Source of the DNA: Streptomyces sp. DHE7-1
GTDB lineage: Bacteria > Actinomycetota > Actinomycetes > Streptomycetales > Streptomycetaceae
Assembly (NCBI GenBank): GCA_016432725.1
Contig: JACJDG010000003.1
Coordinates: forward strand, 310,001 to 374,000
Length of the DNA: 64,000 nucleotides
Direction: 5' to 3'
Below, piece after piece: positions 59,181-64,000 of the stretch. Position numbers and translations under genes: made by a program. Numbering within the stretch: position 1 is the stretch's first letter; each line of letters begins with the position of its first letter. The notes under the pieces are model-generated. The model saw only the letters and a list, made by a program, of their open reading frames with translations. It did no database searches and had not been told where the DNA came from.

Positions 59181-60449
59181 ACCCGCCCCCGCCGGTGGCG
59201 CCTTCCACCGCTTCGTCGCCGAAGCCGCGCGCACCGGCACCCTCGTCGTGCAGCCCCGCATGGGTTTCGCCGACCCCGCCCGGATGCGTACCGGCCTGAT
59301 CGCCACCCGTGCCGCCGACGCCACCACCGTCGGCACCCTCACCCTGGACAGCTTCACCCGGGTCGGCGACTACGCCGCCGCCGCCCGCGCCGTCGCCCGG
59401 GGCCATCACCTCAACGGCTATCCACTGGTCAGCATGCCGCTGGAGACCACCACCGGGCTCCTCGACGGCGTCCACGGACCCGGGTTCCCCGTCCAGGTGC
59501 GGCACGGCTCCGCACGGCCGGGCCGGATCGTCGAAGCCCTCGTCGCCGCCGGACTCGACGCCACCGAGGGCGGCCCCGTCTCCTACTGCCTGCCCTACGG
59601 CCGTACCCCGCTGGCCACCTCGGTCAGCGCCTGGGCCGAGGCGTGCCGCAGGCTCGCCGCCCTGCGCGAGACCGGCACCGAACCTCACCTGGAGACCTTC
59701 GGCGGCTGCATGCTGGGCCAGCTCTGCCCGCCCTCCCTGCTCGTCGCCCTCTCCGTCCTGGAAGCCATGTTCTTCCGCCGGCACGGCCTGCGCAGCGTCT
59801 CGCTCAGCTACGCCCAGCAGACCAGCCCCGAGCAGGACGAGGAGGCCGTCCACGCACTGCGCGCCCTCGCCGCCGACCACCTCCCCGACACCTCCTGGCA
59901 CGTGGTCGTCTACGCGTACATGGGCGTCTATCCGGAGACGCGGGCCGGGGCGCTGCGACTCGTCGCGGACGCCGCCCGGCTCGCCGTGCGCACCGGCGCG
60001 GCCCGGCTCATCGTCAAGACCCCGGCGGAGTCGGCCCGCATCCCCTCCGTCGAGGAGAACGTCACCGCGCTGGAGACCGCCGCGACCGCCGCCCGCACGG
60101 CGCGGCCGGCCGGCCCGCCGCCGTCCACCGGCGTCGAGGCGGAGGCCCGCTCCCTCGTCGAGGCCGTCCTGCACCTGCACGACGATCTCGGCCAGGCCCT
60201 GGTCCGCGCCTTCGCCCACGGCTACCTGGACGTCCCCTTCTGCCTGCACCCCGACAACGCGGGGCGCACCCGCAGCTTCATCTCCGACCGCGGCCGGCTG
60301 GAGTGGTCCCGCACCGGCTCGCTCCCCTCGGCCGGCCGTCCGCCGCACCGCCGTCCCGGCGGCTGACCTCGTCCGGACTGCTGCACGCGCTCAACCACGT
60401 CAAGAACCGCTACGACGACCCCGCCGCCCGCCTCACGAGGGCGAGCTGA
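59167..60449 (+). CDS. Glutamate mutase E subunit (one frame break)
   Basis: This is the catalytic TIM-barrel subunit, beginning at ATG 59167 inside the end of the S-subunit gene. Recognisable segments are LVVQPRMGFADP, HHLNGYPLVSMPLETTTGLL, FPVQVRHGSARPGRIVEAL, the GGPVSYCLPYGRTPL block and FGGCMLGQLCPPSLL, all in the order of GlmE. The uninterrupted frame would stop at 60366. With one base restored near 60331 it instead ends LTSSGLLHALNHVKNRYDD plus a short tail at 60449 (427 residues), which looks like the native end. The pair should supply 3-methylaspartate for the adjacent NRPS pathway, as in friulimicin-type clusters. Confidence 0.83.
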
Positions 60450-60533
60450 CCAGAGCGGCCCCACCCCGGCGCCCCTGAGCCACCGGCGGCCGGTGACCCC
60501 GACCCGGCAACGACAGGACAGGACACGACAGTC

Positions 60534-61546
60534 ATGACAATCCAGATGGATCTCCCGCAGGCTCCCGAAGCCCTCGCGCTGCCCTCGCCGCTGGAGCACC
60601 TGCGTGACCCGCGCACCCGCGCGGCCCTGCGCGTCCAGCAGGCGCTCGTGGCCGGTGCCCGCGCCTTCCTGCGCTCCGACGGCGCCGTGGAGATGGCCCA
60701 CCCGGTCATCGGCCCCGTCACCGACCCGGGTTCGCGTGGCGCCAAGCAGGTCGACGTCGACTACTACGGCCACCGCTACAAGCTGATGACCAGCGCCATC
60801 CTCTACAAGCAGGCATCGCTGCTGGCCTTCGACCGTATCTTCCTCGTCGCGCCCAACGTCCGCCTCGAACCCGTGGAGACCAGCAGCACCCACCGCCACC
60901 TGGCCGAGTTCCGGCAGATCGACGTCGAGTACGCGGGCGCCGGCCGTGACGACGCCATGGACGTCGCCGAGCGCCTGGTCCGCCATGCCGTGACCACCGC
61001 CGTCGAGGAGTGCGGCGAGGACCTCGCCGAGCTCGGCCGCGACCCCGACGCCCTGCGCCGCTACGTGGCCCGGCCGTTCGCCCGCGTCCCGCACGGCGAG
61101 GTCGTCGACGGTCTGCGCCGCGACGGCTACCCGCAGGCCGCCGGCACCGAGATCGAGTGGGAGGCCGAGGAGCGCATCTCCCGCCGGGCCGACGCCCCGT
61201 TCTTCATCGTCGGCTATCCCAAGGGCTCCCGGGGCTTCTACGACAAGGAGAGCCCCGCCGAGCCCGGCACCCTGCTCAACTTCGACCTCATCGCCCCGAG
61301 GGCTGCGGCGAACTGTGCAGCGGCAGCGAACGCGAGTACGACTACGCGGCCCTGGTCACCCGGATGCGCGAAACCGGCGAGAACCCCTCCAAGTACGCCT
61401 GGTACCTCGACGTCGCCCGGCACGGCATCCCCAGCAGCGCCGGCTTCGGCATCGGCCTCGAGCGTCTGACCCGCTGGGTCACCGGCCTGGACTCCGCGTG
61501 GCGGACCACCGCCTTCCCGAAGATCGCGGGGGTCGTGTCGCCGTGA
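60534..61546 (+). CDS. Stand-alone class II AsnRS-like enzyme, probable asparagine-synthetase-type amide ligase (one frame break)
   Basis: This is the catalytic core of an aspartyl/asparaginyl-tRNA synthetase without the N-terminal anticodon-binding domain, 337 residues after one restored base near 61303. Class II motif 2 is seen in APNVRLEPVETSSTHRHLAEF and motif 3 in GFGIGLERLTRW. KLMTSAILYKQ matches the AsnRS active-site entrance. Stand-alone archaeal paralogues of this kind make asparagine from aspartate, ATP and ammonia. Next to a glutamate mutase, it may amidate 3-methylaspartate to 3-methylasparagine, matching the Asn-type code of A1 (inference). A GTGA overlap links it to the next gene. 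Confidence 0.72.
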
Positions 61547-62768
61547 CCCAGCTGACCGCACCCGGCCTGCCCGAGGACACCGTCCGCGCCCGGGCCCGCG
61601 ACGGCGCCGCCGCCGTCTTTCCGCCCCTGGACAGCTACGGCACCGCCGTCTTCGGCGCCGCCGCCGGACCCGCCGGCGACGAGATCGACGAACTGCGCCT
61701 GGTCCCGCCCGTCTTCATGCCGGGCCGCCTCGCCAAGCTCATCGACCTCGGCCGCGAACCCCTCTACTCCGACGTCCGCCTCGACACCGCCCTCGGAGGC
61801 TTCACCGCCCCGCTGCCCGTCTATCTGTCGGCCCTCGGCTCCACCCGCGTCGCCGGCACCAGTCTCGCCCTCAGCCGCCAGGCCGGACGGCTCGGCATCC
61901 CCATGGTCGTCGGCGAGAACGTCGCCCCCATGAACGGCTTCCGCGGTGGCGGCGACGACCACCGCAAGGGCCTGCTGGAACGCATCCAGGCGTACTGCGA
62001 GGAACTCCCCGACGGCGTCGGCGGCATCTGCGTCCAGCAGAGCACGGAGGACGCCGACTCCGAGGTCTGGAACCACGTCTACAGCGACCCCGCCGTCACC
62101 GGCCTCCTCACCTCCGGCCGCCTCGGCTTCGAACTCAAGGTCGGCCAGGGCGCCAAGCCCGGCCTCGGCGGCCTCACCATGGTCAGCGAGACGGTCGCGG
62201 CCGACCTCGCCGGCCAGTACGCCGTCGAACGGCTCGGCCCCGGCGCCTCGTCGATCCTGCGCTGCGCCAGCCCCGGCACCTTCACCGACGAGATCTTCCG
62301 CCGGCAGATCCAGCTCATGCGCAACAACTACCCGCGCGCCCGCTGCTGGGTGAAGCTCTTCCCCGGCCGCGACGTGGGCCGAGCCGCCGCCATCGCCTGG
62401 GACGCCGGCGCCCACGCCGTGGCCGTCGACGGCGCCGAGGGCGGCACCGGCTGGGCCCCGACCGGATTCCTCGGCCACGTCGGACTGCCGCTCGCCGAAG
62501 CCCTGCGCCGCGTCGACCCCGCCGGCCGCACCCTCCTCGCCAGCGGACGCGTCTGGGACGGCATCCGCGCCGTGAAGCTGCTCGCCCTCGGTGCCCGCGC
62601 CGTCGGCCTCGGCCGCGCCGCCCTGATCGCCACCGACGAGGACCCCGAGCACGGACTCGAACGCCTGCTGGACGCCATGGCACTGGAACTGCGCATGGCG
62701 GTCAGCGCGCTGGGCCGCTACACGGCGGAGGAGACCGGCCCGAAGACCTGTGGGAGCCCCGGACATGA
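61543..62768 (+). CDS. GltB-like FMN-binding glutamate synthase-domain protein (one frame break)
   Basis: This stand-alone central/FMN domain of glutamate synthase is 408 residues. It has an N-terminal LVPPVFMPGRLAKLIDLGRE, a barrel strand with LPVYLSALGSTRVAG, KVGQGAKPGLGG (typical of the GltB FMN domain), VDGAEGGTGWAP, and LLASGRVWDGIRAVKLLALGA. The 3Fe-4S cysteine cluster region of full GltB is not evident. A missing base near 62742 restores the end GPEDLWEPRT with a stop overlapping the next ATG. Similar proteins occur in other biosynthetic clusters with undefined roles, perhaps in handling ammonia or glutamate for the neighbouring amide and diamino acid enzymes. Confidence 0.75.
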
Positions 62769-63711
62769 TCTACGAGCACACCTACGAGCTGGTCACCGAC
62801 GACCTCTTCGTCCTGCTGCCGAGGATGGTGCCCGGCTCGGACCTCTTCCTGAAGATCGAGGGCCTCAACCCGGCCGGCTCCGTCAAACTGAAGACCGCGC
62901 TCAGCCTGATCGAGGACGCCGAGCACCGCGGCGTCCTCATGCCGGGGCCCGCGTCATCGAGTCCTCGTCAGGGAACCTCGGTATCGCCCTCAGCTCCATC
63001 TGCGCCACCAAGGGCTACCGCTTCACCTGCGTCGTCGACCCGAACACCAACGCCACCAGCATCGATCACATGCGTGCCCTGGGCGCCGAGGTGGTCGTCG
63101 TCGACACCGTCGACGCCAACGGCGGTTTCCTCCAGTCCCGCATCGCCCACATCCGGCGTCACATCGAAGCGGACCCGACCGTGGTCTGGCTCAACCAGTA
63201 CGCCAACCCCGCCAACCCGCGCGCCCACTACGAACAGACCGCGCGCACCCTGCTCAAGGAAGTCCAGCACCTCGACTACCTGTTCATCGGCGTCGGCTCC
63301 ACGGGCACCTTCGTCGGCTGCGCGCAGTACCTGCGCGAATTCTCGCCGCACACCCGGATCGTCGCCGTCGACGCCCTCGGATCCATCATCCTCGGCGCCG
63401 CCCCCGGGCCGCGGCGCATCCCCGGACTGGGCGCCAGCCGTATCCCCGAACTCTTCGAACCCGGCCTCGCCGACGACGTCGTGCTGGTCGCCGAGGAGGA
63501 CGCCGTACGCGAGTGCAGGCTGCTCGCCCGCACCCACGGCCTGCTCACCGGCGGCTCCACCGGCTCGGTCCTGGCCGCCGTCCGCCGCCGCGCCGACACC
63601 ATCCCGGCCGGGTCCCGCGTCGCGGCGATCTCTCCCGACCTCGGCGAGCGCTACCTCGGCACGGTCTACAACAACGACTGGGTCGAACGGAACTTCGGCG
63701 TCCGCACCTGA
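62765..63711 (+). CDS. sbnA: SbnA-like PLP enzyme for 2,3-diaminopropionate synthesis (one frame break)
   Basis: This cysteine-synthase-fold PLP enzyme has 315 residues after one restored base near 62944. The PLP Lys is in LNPAGSVKLKTAL near residue 43, the substrate loop is VIESSSGNLGIALS, and the phosphate-binding loop is FIGVGSTGTFVG. SbnA joins O-phospho-L-serine and L-glutamate into N-(1-amino-1-carboxyethyl)-glutamate, the intermediate of L-2,3-diaminopropionate. Immediate proximity to an SbnB homologue makes this reading much likelier than an ordinary cysteine synthase. Translation overlaps the upstream gene (ATGA). Confidence 0.85.
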
Positions 63712-63773
63712 TCCCGCTCTTTCCCAGGCCTGCCAGTCCGCCCGCTCCACGTGCCCTCGAAAGGCAGTCACCG

Positions 63774-64000
63774 ATGTCGACCTTCCACGTGATCGACGGC
63801 TCCGTAGCCCAGGATGTCATCGGCTCCGCGCCGTCGGACGTCCTGGACATCGTGCGGGACACCTACCTCCAGCACAGCCGCGGCGCCACCGTGAACCCCA
63901 ACAGCCACTTCCTGCGCTTCCCGCACGACCCCGGCGCCCGGATCATCGCCCTGCCCGCGCATCTCGGCGGCGACACCCCGGTCTCCGGCCTCAAGTGGAT
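63774..64000 (+). CDS. sbnB: SbnB-like dehydrogenase (ornithine cyclodeaminase fold), partial
   Basis: The N-terminal 75 residues are visible before the window ends. They read FHVIDGSVAQDVI, a VNPNSHFLRFP segment and RIIALPAHLGGD, ending SGLKWI, as in SbnB of the ornithine cyclodeaminase/mu-crystallin family. SbnB oxidatively hydrolyses the SbnA product to L-2,3-diaminopropionate and 2-oxoglutarate with NAD. The start ATG 63774 lies about 60 bases after sbnA. Confidence 0.85.
   Translation, partial: MSTFHVIDGSVAQDVIGSAPSDVLDIVRDTYLQHSRGATVNPNSHFLRFPHDPGARIIALPAHLGGDTPVSGLKW

Noticed and set aside
59167..60366. Glutamate mutase E subunit ending at 60366
   Set aside because: The tail RPPHRRPGG looks like out-of-frame sequence. 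A one-base repair gives a family-like C-terminus ending at 60449.

Overview
The window is very GC-rich DNA with GTG starts, 1- to 4-base gene overlaps and long open antisense frames. Its gene content (pentalenene synthase, CebR-type cellulase control, LanM, NRPS) points to a Streptomyces chromosome, probably an arm rich in specialised metabolism.

Reading note. Thirty-four places in 21 genes show the coding frame stepping by the equivalent of one missing base, mostly in G/C runs, while the protein family clearly continues in the next frame. Every affected span becomes divisible by three once the missing bases are restored. I read these as sequence errors and give full-length spans, not pseudogenes. 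The one gene I do regard as decayed is the ispH remnant at 14535.

Layout. (1) 1-1582: end of an unidentified gene, a zinc alcohol dehydrogenase and a small ABM monooxygenase. (2) 1797-14538: a complete pentalenolactone cluster: regulator penR, divergent from resistance GAPDH gap1, then penM (CYP161C type), penH, an exporter, penF, penE, penD, penB (FPP synthase), penA (pentalenene synthase) and penI (CYP183A type), followed by a decayed ispH. (3) 14991-28664: accessory genes, including a CebR-like repressor next to a GH12 endoglucanase with two CebR boxes, a flavohaemoglobin, SDR and VOC enzymes, a nuclease-like protein, and an M4 metalloprotease with its emfourin-type inhibitor. (4) 29126-35420: a small membrane protein, a GMC oxidoreductase, an alpha-dioxygenase-like haem peroxidase and a trypsin/alpha-beta-hydrolase fusion, all on one strand. 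(5) 35449-40609: GH25 muramidase, acyltransferase, SpoIIE-type phosphatase, GNAT and S51 peptidase.

(6) 40699-49392: an unusual class II lanthipeptide-like locus. A LanM with intact dehydratase motifs but no zinc ligands in its cyclase half is followed by a Cys-poor precursor. A near-identical precursor lies on the opposite strand beyond a large LAL/LuxR regulator. One conserved dyad precedes both transcription units at the same distance from a GTG start. A second LuxR-like regulator closes the locus at a 20-bp-stem terminator.

(7) 49479-64000 (cluster continues beyond the window): an NRPS with half C-A-T-C-A-T-C-A-T layout and no release domain, divergent from an operon for glutamate mutase (two subunits), a stand-alone AsnRS-like amide ligase, a GltB-like FMN enzyme, and SbnA/SbnB for 2,3-diaminopropionate. 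The first A domain carries an Asn-type code. I infer a peptide containing 3-methylasparagine (or Asn) and diaminopropionate with hydrophobic Leu-like residues. I cannot match it to a known product.
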